Origin: Garcia nutans
Taxonomy: Eukaryota; Streptophyta; Magnoliopsida; Malpighiales; Euphorbiaceae
NCBI GenBank assembly: GCA_947685225.1
Contig: CANTUV010000037.1
Location: 32,011,001-32,075,000, forward strand
Length of the DNA: 64,000 nucleotides
Reading direction: 5' to 3'
Shown here: positions 30,627 to 41,403 of the stretch, one piece after another
Layout of the letters: each line of letters starts with the position of its first letter
Numbering within the stretch: the first letter of the stretch is position 1
Notes under the pieces: generated by a model
What the model was told of the DNA's origin: nothing
Database searches by the model: none
The model's input: only the letters and a program-made list of their open reading frames with translations
Program-made: the position numbers and the translations under genes

Positions 30627-32122
30627 TCACAATTGTCTTGCAGGTATGCCTAAAATCTACTATCAATGAAAGCACATGGCTTGTGGATAGTGGATGCTCA
30701 AGGCATATGACTGGAAATGCAAAGCTCTTTACAAATATTACCTATAAACATGGAGGTAATGTAACTTTTGGAAACAATGCTAAAGGTAAAATTCTTGGTG
30801 TTGGCTCCATTGGTTCTATTGGTAAGGATTTAATTGAAGATGTATGGCTTGTTGATGGTTTGAAACATAACTTGCTAAGTGTTAGTCAACTTTGTGATAA
30901 AGCATACTTCGTTAAGTTTGATTCCAAGGAATGCAAAATCACAAATTCAAATGATGTTATCATATTTAAGGGTACTAGAACAAACAACACTTACAATGTT
31001 AGCATACATTCAAATCATACATGTTTAATGTCCACTAATAATGATGCATGGTTATGGCATAGAAGACTAGGACATGCTGGTATGGATCAATTGAAACATA
31101 TTTGCAATGAGAATTTAGTTGATGGCTTACCTAAGATAAAATATGATAAAGACAGAATTTGTGAACCTTGTCAACATGTTAAGCAACACAAAAGCTCATT
31201 TAAAACAAAGAGTGTTATAAGCACCTCTAGACCTTTAGAGCTCATTCATTTAGATTTGTTTGGACCAAATAGAGTTACAAGCTTAGGAGGCAAATCATAT
31301 GCATTTGTTCTTGTTGATGACTACTCTAGATTCACATGGGTTAATTTCTTAGCTCAAAAGAATGAAGCCTTTAATTTCTTCAAAACGTTTGCAAAAAGAG
31401 TTCAAAATGAAAAAGGATATGTGATCACATCTATTAGAAGTGATCATGGCAAAGAATTTGAAAATAAAAATTTTGAAGACTTTTGCAATGAACTTGGCAT
31501 TTCACATAATTTTTCTGCTCCTAGAACTCCACAGCAAAATGGTGTAGTTGAAAGGAAAAATAGAACTTTAATCGAAATGGCTAGGACAATGCTCAATAAA
31601 TATGATTTACCATCTTATTTTTGGGCGGAAGCCGTTAATACAGCTTGTTACATTGCAAATCGTGTTTATAAAAGGCATTTAACTAATAAAACTTCTTATG
31701 AGCTATGGAATGGAAGAATACCCAGAATTGGATATTTTAGAGTATTTGGATGCAAATGCTTCATATTGAATACCAAGGATAATCTTGGAAAATTCTCATC
31801 CAAATCAGATGAAGGCATATTCTTAGGATATTCATCATTTAGCAAAGCATATAGGGTATTTAACATGAAAACTCTAGTTATAGAAGAATCAATGCATGTT
31901 GTATTTGATGAGTCATCTAAACTTGATCAAAAGAAAGGTATTACTTTCAATGACCCTGCAGGTACTCTTGAACCTCTTGAATCTATTGATGCTCCAAAGA
32001 TCAATCAACTTGAAGAAAAGACTCAAGATCTACCTAAGGATTGGCAATACAAGAAAGATCATCCAAAGGAACTCATCATTGGAGAAACATCAAAGGGAGT
32101 AACTACTAGATCTAAAAATTAA
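30623..32122 (+). CDS. Sirevirus protease and integrase part of Pol, 499 codons
   Basis: The frame starts at ATG 30623, overlapping the Gag stop in ATGA, so expression may need a -1 shift or reinitiation, or the boundary may be mutated. The protease has WLVDSGCSRHMTG (Asp-Ser-Gly, residues about 20-32). The pre-integrase zinc region has WLWHRRLGH...CEPC. The integrase core has LDLFG, SDHGKEFE and QQNGVVERKN, supplying the Asp, Asp and Glu of the active site. The C-terminal end GVTTRSKN precedes TAA 32120-32122. The RT part continues in another frame, implying a one-base loss or gain near 32100-32125. Confidence 0.9.
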   Translation: MITIVLQVCLKSTINESTWLVDSGCSRHMTGNAKLFTNITYKHGGNVTFGNNAKGKILGVGSIGSIGKDLIEDVWLVDGLKHNLLSVSQLCDKAYFVKFDSKECKITNSNDVIIFKGTRTNNTYNVSIHSNHTCLMSTNNDAWLWHRRLGHAGMDQLKHICNENLVDGLPKIKYDKDRICEPCQHVKQHKSSFKTKSVISTSRPLELIHLDLFGPNRVTSLGGKSYAFVLVDDYSRFTWVNFLAQKNEAFNFFKTFAKRVQNEKGYVITSIRSDHGKEFENKNFEDFCNELGISHNFSAPRTPQQNGVVERKNRTLIEMARTMLNKYDLPSYFWAEAVNTACYIANRVYKRHLTNKTSYELWNGRIPRIGYFRVFGCKCFILNTKDNLGKFSSKSDEGIFLGYSSFSKAYRVFNMKTLVIEESMHVVFDESSKLDQKKGITFNDPAGTLEPLESIDAPKINQLEEKTQDLPKDWQYKKDHPKELIIGETSKGVTTRSKN

Positions 32123-32210
32123 TCATGTTGATGTTAATTTTGCTTTTGTTTCTCAAATTGAACCAAAAACTGTTGAGGAAGCTTTAAATGATGAAAATTG
32201 GATAACTGCA

Positions 32211-33695
32211 ATGCAAGATGAACTTAATCAATTTGAAAGAAATAATGTTTGGCAACTTACTCCTAGACCTATAGATCATTCTATAATAGGATGCAAATGG
32301 ATTTATAGGAATAAGCTTGATGAAAATGGTCACATCATTAGAAATAAAGCAAGATTGGTAGCCAAAGGTTATAATCAAGAAGAAGGTATTGACTATGATG
32401 AAACCTTTGCCCCAGTAGCCAGATTAGAAGCTATTAGAATATTACTTGCCTTTGCATGTCATATGAATTTTAAGCTTTATCAAATGGATGTTAAAAGTGC
32501 ATTTCTAAACGGACTCATAAATGAAGAAGTTTATGTTGAACAACCTCCTGGTTTTGAAAACTACAAATTTCCTGATCATGTTTTCAAACTTACCAAAGCT
32601 TTATATGGATTAAAGCAAGCACCTAGAGCTTGGTATGACAAACTTAGTGCATATTTACTTGAAAATGGTTTTGCAAAAGGAAAAGTAGACACAACTCTTT
32701 TTGTTAAAAAGGATAAGCATAACATCTTGATTGTACAAATTTATGTGGATGACATAATATTTGGAGCTACTAATGAAACCTTGTGCAAAGAATTTGCTTC
32801 TTGTATGACTAGGGAATTTGAAATGAGCATGATGGGTGAACTCAAGTTTTTCCTTGGACTGCAAGTCAAGCAATGTAAAGATGGGATCTTCATCAACCAA
32901 TCCAAATATACAAAAGAACTCATCAAGAAATTTGGAATGGATGGCTGCAAAACTAGCAAAACTCCCATGAGCACATCATTGAAATTAGGTAAAGATGAAA
33001 ATGGTAAAGCAGTAGATGAGAAGAAATATCGAGGTATCATCGGATCACTACTTTACTTAACTGCTTCTAGGCCTGATATAATGTTTAGTGTATGTCTTTG
33101 TGCTAGATTTCAAACTAGTCCTAAAGAATCACACTTGAATGCCACTAAGAGAATCTTGAAATATTTGAGTGGTACAATACATTTAGGACTTTGGTATCCT
33201 AAAAACACATCATTTCATATTATAGGATTTTCAGATGCAGATTACGCTGGTAGTATATTAGATAGGAAAAGCACAACAGGAGCATGTCACTTTCTTGGTA
33301 ATTGTCTAGTTTCTTGGCATAGTAAGAAACAAGCATCGGTTGCTTTATCCACAACGGAAGCTGAGTATGTTGCAGCTTGTTTTTGTTGCACACAAGTATT
33401 ATGGATGAAACAACAATTGCTTGACTATGGTAAGGTTTTTAACAATATTTCCATTAAATGTGACAACACTAGTGCTATCAATTTGTCTAAAAATCCTATA
33501 CAACATTCTAGATCCAAGCATATAGATATTAGACATCATTTTTTAAGGGAAAATGTGCAAAATCAGAACATAATTCTAGAATTTATTGAAACACAAAATC
33601 AACTTGCGGATGTCTTTACAAAACCCTTGAATGAAGATAGACTTAATTTTATTAAACTTAAATTAGGAATGATTGATGGAAACACTCTGAATTAA
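32211..33695 (+). CDS. Sirevirus reverse transcriptase-RNase H, 494 codons from first ATG
   Basis: Copia-type RT with WIYRNKLDENG, QMDVKSAFLNG and the active-site motif YVDDIIFG. RNase H follows, with FSDADYAG, RKSTTGACHFLG, STTEAEYVA and KCDNTSAI. All expected catalytic acidic residues are visible. Open coding continues upstream of 32211 to about 32110 in this frame, so the ATG is not a true start but an internal Met of a polyprotein. The broken junction with the integrase frame means this copy needs a frameshift to make full Pol. Confidence 0.9.
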   Translation: MQDELNQFERNNVWQLTPRPIDHSIIGCKWIYRNKLDENGHIIRNKARLVAKGYNQEEGIDYDETFAPVARLEAIRILLAFACHMNFKLYQMDVKSAFLNGLINEEVYVEQPPGFENYKFPDHVFKLTKALYGLKQAPRAWYDKLSAYLLENGFAKGKVDTTLFVKKDKHNILIVQIYVDDIIFGATNETLCKEFASCMTREFEMSMMGELKFFLGLQVKQCKDGIFINQSKYTKELIKKFGMDGCKTSKTPMSTSLKLGKDENGKAVDEKKYRGIIGSLLYLTASRPDIMFSVCLCARFQTSPKESHLNATKRILKYLSGTIHLGLWYPKNTSFHIIGFSDADYAGSILDRKSTTGACHFLGNCLVSWHSKKQASVALSTTEAEYVAACFCCTQVLWMKQQLLDYGKVFNNISIKCDNTSAINLSKNPIQHSRSKHIDIRHHFLRENVQNQNIILEFIETQNQLADVFTKPLNEDRLNFIKLKLGMIDGNTLN

Positions 33696-34248
33696 TTGCC
33701 TATCAATAAGGTTTCTATGTGCATAAATTTAATGCTTCTTAACACAATAGAAATATTCTCCATCTTTCCTTGAATCTTTCATTTTTAAGTATGTCGCGGT
33801 CGCTCCAGTATTCTTTAGCGGTCGCTATCCTGTCTGTCAGTTTCATTCAAACTAATGACTCTGTGCGCGGTCGAGAAAATTTGTGCGCGGCCGCACCAAT
33901 TTGAATAGTTTCGACCGTTACAGTTACATTCCTCACTCGCGAGCATACTCATCTTGACAATGGTCGCTAGATCATAAGTCGCGATCGCACCTTGTTAAAT
34001 CTGCGACCGCACCCTGTACACTCTGCTCAAAAATTTATAACTGTTGGTTGTGTGACAGGTCGCAACTCTTAACTTTCAACAGTAAAAAACGGCTATTTTC
34101 TTAAATCCATCTATTTAAGAGTGTTTAGCATCAGTTTATCTGATATTTTGCCTATTAAAGCACACAAACCTTCCTCTGAAACCCTAAAAACCTCTCAATA
34201 TCATCTATTTCTCAATTACTCTCTGTTTTCCTACTCTCTTCTGTTCTA
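33696..34248 (+). promoter_or_regulatory. Internal promoter-like region between pol and the extra ORF
   Basis: It holds about eight GCGGTCGC/GCGACCGC-type words at 33790-34070, then AACGGCTA (34088-34095) and TATTTAAG (34112-34119), followed by a pyrimidine-rich leader to the ATG at 34249. AACGGCTA and the TATA-like box start 24 bp apart, exactly as in the LTR. This looks like a second, non-identical copy of the LTR promoter layout serving the extra ORF. Promoter activity is inferred. Confidence 0.55.
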
Positions 34249-35646
34249 ATGGCCCCCAAAAGAAAAACCACTTCCAAAATAAAAGGTCAAGCCAAGAGAG
34301 TTCCAGGAGTCACCATTAGAGAACCCATTGTTGATCCTCCATCTCCTCCTCAATCTAAAAGAGGTGAGAAAATTCACAAACCTCACCATCAAACCACTGA
34401 AGAAGATGTTAGGTATGCCATGCTAAAGAGAAAGAAGGTTGAAGGCACCAAATCTCCTTTTGGTGGGATGCTTTCTGCCTTGAACATCAAGGACGAAATT
34501 GAGAGATTGCTGGATGTCCTTGGATGGAGAAAATTTGTCTTTCCAGAAGAGGTAGGCTACTCTAGTCTGAGTAAGGAGTTTTTAATGTCTCTTCAAATAG
34601 AGAAGAGTGCAAATTCTGCACTAGGGTGGTATGGGGTCAGATTTAAGCTCTTTGATCAATACCAAGCCCTATCTCTAGAAGATTTTGGCAGCATTTGGGA
34701 CTTCCCCTCTGAAGGTATAACCTCCTACAATGACCAAATCTTCTCAAACCCAACACTTTCTGATTTCTGGAGAGAAATTTCCATTGAAACCTCTTTTGAA
34801 AAGGAATCTAAAGCCAGACATATCAAATCTCTCACCCACTGGATGCTCCATAGGATTATCACCTATACCATTCACCAAAGAGCAGATGGGAATGAGAAAG
34901 TAACCAAGAGAGACCTTATATTTCTGTATGCTTTCACCCACAACATCAAAATAAACACCACCAAGTTCTTGATTGATACTCTTTATCATCATGCTGTAAC
35001 AAGAACTGGTACCTTCTTCCTATCCTCTCAAGTTACTCAAATAGCTAGGCACCTAAACCTTCTGAATGATTTGAACTTAGCTACTTTGAGGAACCCTTTC
35101 ACTCTAGCCTCCAATGCTATCACAATGGATTACTTAGAGCATGCTGGTTGTGTAAGGAAGATAGAAGGGTCATATGTATACTGCTATGGAAAGAAAGGAG
35201 TTATGGATAAACAAAAGAAAAAGCCAAGGTATACAATTGAGGAAGAGGGAGCTTCTATAGAAGTTGCAGTAGAATTACATCCAAAAGCAACTTCATCAAA
35301 AGCTGCTAAAGAAACTGCTTCATCCTCCACACAACTCATTCTCCAAGCTATCAAGACTCTCTCAAGGAAACTCACTAAGTTCAAGAAAAGTGTTTCCAAG
35401 AGATTCCAGCACTTAAACAAGAGGATAGACCTTATATCCCACATGCATCATGATCTTTATGATATGCAAGGCAAATTGGACTTGCCTCAATGCAATCTTG
35501 AAGATTGGGATATAAGTGATCACACCCAAAGCGTTGCTGAAGAAGAAGAGTCCATTAGCACTAGCTCTGCCTCTGTTGCACCTCAAGATAAGGGGAAAGC
35601 TCCTTTATTTGAAGAAGAGTTAGAGTTAGATGATGACTCAGAATAG
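34249..35646 (+). CDS. Extra Sirevirus ORF, 465 aa, basic start and C-terminal coiled coil
   Basis: An intact frame lies after pol and before the purine tracts. The first 60 residues are Lys/Arg/Pro-rich, a likely nuclear or nucleic-acid-binding tail. Residues about 75-310 form a folded-looking domain with FKLFDQYQALSLEDFGSIW and WMLHRIITYTIHQR. This recalls ORF1-type proteins of plant Athila and related transposon-associated domains, but I cannot place it firmly. Residues about 355-410 form an amphipathic, Lys-rich helix likely to coil. The tail is Glu/Ser-rich. I see no signal peptide or convincing membrane span, so an envelope-like role, sometimes proposed for Sirevirus extra ORFs, is not supported here. 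Confidence 0.75.
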   Translation: MAPKRKTTSKIKGQAKRVPGVTIREPIVDPPSPPQSKRGEKIHKPHHQTTEEDVRYAMLKRKKVEGTKSPFGGMLSALNIKDEIERLLDVLGWRKFVFPEEVGYSSLSKEFLMSLQIEKSANSALGWYGVRFKLFDQYQALSLEDFGSIWDFPSEGITSYNDQIFSNPTLSDFWREISIETSFEKESKARHIKSLTHWMLHRIITYTIHQRADGNEKVTKRDLIFLYAFTHNIKINTTKFLIDTLYHHAVTRTGTFFLSSQVTQIARHLNLLNDLNLATLRNPFTLASNAITMDYLEHAGCVRKIEGSYVYCYGKKGVMDKQKKKPRYTIEEEGASIEVAVELHPKATSSKAAKETASSSTQLILQAIKTLSRKLTKFKKSVSKRFQHLNKRIDLISHMHHDLYDMQGKLDLPQCNLEDWDISDHTQSVAEEEESISTSSASVAPQDKGKAPLFEEELELDDDSE

Positions 35647-36108
35647 CTTAGCTTTAGTCTGTTTTTGCTTGCATTTTCATATGTTTGCTAATTTGCTTTC
35701 TGTTTTGTATTTTCCTCCACTTCAATCTATATATTTCCATGTTTATATTTCCATTTGTATTTTGCTTAACATTTATTTCATTTTGCCTATGCCAATGGGG
35801 GAGAGAAAATTATAAATGGAATGTCAATAAAATTATGGGGGAGAAATAAGAACAAGAACAACAATCTGTTTGAACATTTGCAAATTAGGGAAAAATGTTT
35901 ATGGGGGAGTTAATTTCTTGTTGAAATTTATTGAACATTTGCAAATAAGAAAAAATGTTTGCATCAAACAATAACATGTGCACCAAGATAATCTAATAAT
36001 CACAATGCTCTTAACCATGATTGTTGCATATGTTAAGAGGGAGCATTTTAGACTTATTATTTTTCTTATCATTCCATTTGAAATTGTCAAAGTCAAAATG
36101 GGGGAGAT
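35647..36108 (+). other. 3' untranslated region with four polypurine tracts
   Basis: ATGGGGGAG occurs at 35795, 35835, 35901 and 36098, the last directly before the 3' LTR. Repetition of the purine tract upstream of the LTR is a known Sirevirus feature. The paired phrase GAACATTTGCAAAT...AAAAATGTTT repeats near 35872 and 35932. No gene is seen. Confidence 0.85.
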
Positions 36109-37539
36109 TGTTAGACAAATGACCTTAATTTTGATCCTTGACAACTCAAATGGATGATCTATTTAACTTGTGTTTGAGAAATCTTGTTGCAGGATTAGGT
36201 TACTTCAAATAAGGTGAACAGAACACTTATAGCGGTCGCACCTCACCTGAATACGACCGCTCCATGTAATTAAAAGAAGAAATCTTATCACAGTAGGTTT
36301 CGCGGTCAGAAGTTCGACCTATGTCGCGACCGCTCCTACAGAATAGCGACCGTCCGAATATTTGAACGACCGCTACTCAAGGAACTTAAATCATTACAAT
36401 CACAGTAAGGTTCGCGGTGACAAGAACGGTGAATGACTCGACCTCGCTTATCACTTTAGCGACCGCCCCATTCAGAATCGCGACCGCTCTACCATTCAAG
36501 AAGAAATTGTTTGAAGAGACAGTAGGTTTCGCGTCCTCAGGAGCGTCCAGAAGTTCGACGCGAGTTTCTCAATTCGACCGCGATAATCTACATAGGGCGA
36601 CCGCGACATTCAAATTATGGCGGACATTCAATTTTGCCCTGTCAGAGAATGACACGTAATATGACCGTTATAAACCCACTTGATTATTCAAAAAGGGCGA
36701 CCGCACCATTGCTAGGCGCGACCGTCCCGACAAACACAGCTGGGCAAGAAGCCGGTCCGACAAACACAGCATGGGCAAGATTCCAGCTGCAGAGCACTAA
36801 AATTCGACCGTTGAAGTCTTTTCAAAAGTAGCGACCGTCCCCTGTTAAAGGACGACCGCGAGAAGCATGAGCGCGACCATCCTTGCATGAAGGGCGACCG
36901 CGAAGTGCTTCGGGCAGTTTAAGTAAAGAAGGTCTAATCTACCAATACATTATTCTTAATGTCTATAACGGCTAGTAAGACCACAATGGCTATAAATACA
37001 ATGTCTCTCTGAGAAAACAAAAAAGAGGAATAAGCAAGAAATCAGATTGTAATAGCCAAGCAACAAATTTTCATTTACTTAAACTTACAATTAAATTGTA
37101 ATGTATGTTAGGTGTTAGCATTGAAAACACCATTGTATAAATTTGAGTGTAAGCTTGGGAAACACTTGGGTTGAGAGAGTAAGCCTTGTAAAACTCTTGT
37201 TAGGTTGTGAGAGTAAGCCTTGTAAAACTCTTGTTTGGGTTGTGAGTGTGAGCCTAAGAAAAACACTTGTGAAGTTAGGTGTGAACTTGTGAAAACACCA
37301 AAGTTGGAAGTAAGCTTGTAAAAACTTCAAAGATTAGTGGAACCTTAACAAGTTGCTAAGGAAGTGGATGTAGGATTGAAGTAAATCCGAACCACTATAA
37401 ATCTTGTGTGTTCTTTCTTTCTTCCATTACTCAACCAACTCTCTATTCCGCATTTCTTGATTGTTGAGTTTTTTAAATTGTCATTAATTCTTGAGAAAAC
37501 CAATTCACCCCCCCTCTTGGTTGCCATCTTGGGACAACA
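36109..37539 (+). repeat. 3' LTR of the Sirevirus
   Basis: 1431 bp, almost identical to the 5' LTR. The motif cluster, AACGGCTA and TATA box are all intact. Confidence 0.96.
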
Positions 37540-38977
37540 ATTTCCACCAAAATTAGTAAGTTTCCAACTCTTTTCGTTGAATTTCTTGGAAATTTGGATT
37601 ATGTGAGAATTTGAATTTTTATGTAGTATGTTATAATTGTTGGAATTGGTGTGTATGATGTTATTTTGGGTAGTTAACAATGATTCTAAGGTTAGATTGA
37701 AGAGATGATGGAGTTTGGTTAAAGAATGGTGAAGATAGAGAATTTAGGGTTATGGATTTTTGGGGTTTTGAAAATATGAACTTTAATTATGCAAATAGAT
37801 TCCAAATGAGTTGTTTTGATTCATAAACAAGTATTTTAAAGTCAAATATTGGATTTGGTGGTGTTGGGTTGGAGTTTGAGAATGGAAGTGGAGATTTAGA
37901 GTTTTAGAAAAGTGATTTTCCAAAGTGGTTGAATTGTGTGATTTTATTTGTTTAAGCATGTTGTTTAGTGTTAAAAGTGATGAATATAAGCTTGGAATGA
38001 TTAATGGATTGTGTTAGAATGGAAAACCTTCAATGGGGGAAGGTTATGCCATTTTTGAGATTTTGTGTATAAGAGTGTATTTTTATAATGTAAATGATTT
38101 AAATGTATTAAAATATGTTTTTAATAATATAAATAAACTTAAAACACTAATTTAATTGTAGTAGAATAGAATTCCAATGTTGAAGTAAGGAAAGGCTAAA
38201 TTTTTGGAAGTTTGTAGGAGTGATGTGTAATTATGATTTAATGTTGGAAATGCCATTAAATGTTATACTAAATGATTATTTGCTATCACATTTGGTTTAG
38301 GCATTGAGGGAGGTTGATTTGCTTCATCCAAGTGGCGAAGGGCAAGTTAGAAAGATTGGATTGAAGGTTGTTTTTAGCTTGCTTTGGGTTGCTAGTGGAG
38401 GTATGTACAAACTTTGAATATATTGTTTATATTTGCATGACATTTGGGCTTAACACATTTTGGTTGAAAAATGTGTTAAGTTACTTGGTTCATTGATTGA
38501 GTATGAATAATGTGCTATGACATTTGTAATGTCATATATGTGTTAAATGCATTGTGAAAAGCCATTGATAATGGCTAAATTGTGTAGAGTATGAAATATG
38601 TATATTATGTGAAAATACCCAAAGTAATTAGGTAATGTGTTGTGATTGCAAAAATAAGATATGTGGAATAATTAAATGAATTGATATTGATAAAAATGAG
38701 AAAAATGAGAAAAGTGAGAAAAATGAGAAAGATGTGAAAAATGAGAAAAATGAGAAAAAAAAATGTGAAAATAAGGCAATGTGCCTAGATTGAATATGTG
38801 ACAATGAGAAAGACATTAATAATGAGAAAAATGAAAAAATGAAAAAAAAAAGAGAAAAAGATGGTATAATAAGGCAATTTGCCTAGTTTGATCATGAGAA
38901 AATGAGAAAAGTTTTGATAAAGGAATTATGAAAGAATTTGATAATGAGAAATATGAATAAATTGTGTGCCTAGTATG

Positions 38978-39294
38978 TTATTCAGTTTTCAGAGTTCTGG
39001 GTTTGGAGGCATGCCTATGATTGCCTACGGGCTATATGCTGGAATGGTGAAAAGACTGGGTCGTAAGCCAGGCCAGCTGATAAATATGATGTTTTTGGGG
39101 TGAAAAGACTGGGTCGTAAGCCTTAAAACTGTAGCAGTCTAGCCGGGTTAAGGACCAAGATACTGAGGCCTAAGGGTCTAGCCGGATTGAGGTCCAAGAG
39201 ACTGGGGCTGTTACATTATCCATGGATATATTGCCTACGGGGGTAGATACATGGTGTCATTATGGACCAAAGCAGTAACTCTGAAATTTGAATA
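38978..39294 (+). other. Inverted-repeat module in E3 5' LTR
   Basis: Arms TTATTCAGTTTTCAGAGTT (from 38979) and AACTCTGAAATTTGAATAG (from 39277) are complementary with few mismatches. Inside are GGCATGCC, GCCTACGGGC, GAAAAGACTGGGTCGTAAGCC (twice) and CTAGCCGGGTT/GGTCCAAGAGACTGGG. The 3' LTR copy is at about 56388-56706. Confidence 0.7.
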
Positions 39295-39496
39295 GTATAT
39301 TAGATCCTTTTTGGGCCCATGCTTGTCTTTGTTTTAATGTGAATTATGCATTATGATACAATTGAGTAATATAATGTTATGAGTTGTGCTTATGAATATT
39401 TTGAAAAATATAAGAAAGTGGATTGATGTGACATCTATATGCATTGTGAATTTGGTATTGCATTGAGTTATATTGTTATTATCAAAGTTTGTACCA

Positions 39497-39535
39497 CTAG
39501 GCTTCGCCTTAGCGCGATTGTTTCCATCGTGCAGG
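39497..39535 (+). promoter_or_regulatory. Double hairpin and CAG|GTGA in E3 5' LTR
   Basis: AGGC-TTC-GCCT is followed by GCGCGAT-TGTTTCC-ATCGTGC (7 pairs, one G-U), then CAG|GTGACA. The 3' LTR version (56907-56945) has CTAGGC...GCTTAG pairing with one G-U. Sequence differs from E1 and E2, but both stems can still form. Confidence 0.6.
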
Positions 39536-40817
39536 TGACATGGTAGACCCAGCTGAGCCAGAGAGTTCTTCTAGACCAGCTCAGGTCTAGACTTGTAGTT
39601 GAGCTTGTTGAGTTGCTATCGAGATCAGAAACACTGCCAGCAGCATGTATATATTTTTATGTTATTGTACATTTTGAGTTTTATGCATAATATATTATGT
39701 TTTGAATTTTACGTATTGTATATTATAAAGATTGTCTGGGTCAATGTATTTGAAATGGGAGAGTAAATGTGTTTTAAATTATATATATCTATATGTATAA
39801 ATATTTGAGAAACTTGGTGAAATTGAGAAATATGGTTGAGATGGTGGTTGGAAATTATTTGGGAGTGTTTTCTTTTTGCAAGTTGTGTTTTGATAAATTT
39901 TGGGATATCCAAAATACAGACAAAACTTTGGCGAATTTTTCCCAGAGATTTTTATATATATTATTTATTTTGGGTTCTTATAACAAGTAAAGATGTAATA
40001 TCCCAATGTATGCCCTAGAAGTTTTGAATATTATTGTTGTTTGATTTGAATTAAATGTACATATGTTTTAGCAAAGGAAATGATTGTGTTAATAGAATGT
40101 ATATGTTGTATATATGTTAATATATATAACATATATGTTGGTCAAGTGTAAAGTCAAGGGAAGAAGATATTTTTTTATTTGGGATGAGTGAAATTACTTA
40201 AAAGGGCAAGAGTTTTAAAGGAAGTGTGAACAAATAGAAAAGGGCATTTAAGTAATTGTGTTGATGGAATTGCTTGGTGGATATTTAAAGAAGAAAAGAA
40301 GGTTGAATTGTCTTCATTTCTTTTCTTTTCTTGGTATAGCCGGCCATTTCAAAGGAAGAGAGCAAAAGTGAGGTTTGCTTATTCAAGTTTCAAATTGAAG
40401 GAGAAATCAAAGGTTTTGGTTGGAGATTTGTGAAATTTCTTCATCTAAGGTAAGTACTCTCTTGTTTTCCTTTGGTATTTTGAAGATATGTTTGAAGTGT
40501 GTTGTGATTTGATAATATTATGATTTGGTATGTTTGAGATGAGTTTCTAAATGTTGAAATTGATTGTGAGTTAATTTAGTGTTGGTTTGGTTTTGGTTGA
40601 AGATGGTAGGTTAAAAGTAATGTTGTTTTTTTTAGGGTTTTGATGTGGAAGGTGATTAAATGTGTTGATGATGGGTTGTTAAGGTGAATATTGTGGTAAA
40701 ATGTGGAATATGTGTTTAGAACATGGATTACATTCATTTGAATTATGCTATATTGTGTATAATGCAATTGAGTGCAACCAAAGGGGACTTGGACATGTTA
40801 AGGTTTCAATTCATGAG

Positions 40818-40970
40818 AGACACGGCCAAGTCCATGGAAATTTGGCCATGTTGGGTGATTTTGGAGGAGACACGGCCGTGTCCCTTGCCCATGTTGGCTT
40901 CTGTTGCTTTTGGTTGAGAGGGTTTTGGTTGAAAGACACGGCCACAAGCTTGGCCGTGTCCCTTGAGTGT
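40818..40970 (+). repeat. GGCCGTGTC palindrome island in E2 5' LTR
   Basis: GACACGGCC, GACACGGCCGTGTC and GACACGGCC...GGCCGTGTC words within 150 bp. The 3' LTR copy at 47942-48094 has gained or lost single CpG sites by C/T changes. Confidence 0.82.
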
Positions 40971-41403
40971 GTTGGTTACTGTGTTTGGTTTTTGTTCTTC
41001 TTACATGGTTGGGTTTGAACTTCCATTTGATAATGCATATGATATTATATGAAATAAGTGATGTAATATGCATTGTGAAACTTGTGAATGGCAATGTGTT
41101 ATATGAATAATGTATCTTCAAATGTTATACTAATGATGCTATGTAAATAATATGAATTGAGATATAATATGATGATGCTAGGTGAATAATATGAATTGAG
41201 ATACAACATGATATGAGGCCATTGTGATTGGCTATGATAATTCAAATGTGATGTGAAGCCATTGTGTTTGGCTATGATGATTCAATTGAAAGAACATAAG
41301 GCATGTTTGCCTAATTGATGATGAAAATTGAGAATGGAACAATAAATGAATTGTGTGTCTAATGTGTTATTCATTTTCAGAGTTTTGTTGTTGGTGGCAT
41401 GCC

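Larger units (their letters stand above)
27300..37539 (+). mobile_element. Young Ty1/Copia Sirevirus (SIRE/Maximus type) with an extra ORF
   Basis: TGTTAG...ACAACA with perfect duplication ATTTC (27295-27299 and 37540-37544). Both LTRs are 1431 bp and I find only two differences, so insertion is very recent. Order: LTR, Met-tRNA PBS, long Gag, protease-integrase, RT-RNase H (Copia order), extra ORF, four purine tracts, LTR. Long coiled-coil Gag, an extra ORF after pol, repeated purine tracts and repeated LTR palindromes all fit Sireviruses. One frameshift between the integrase and RT parts makes pol discontinuous. Confidence 0.95.
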
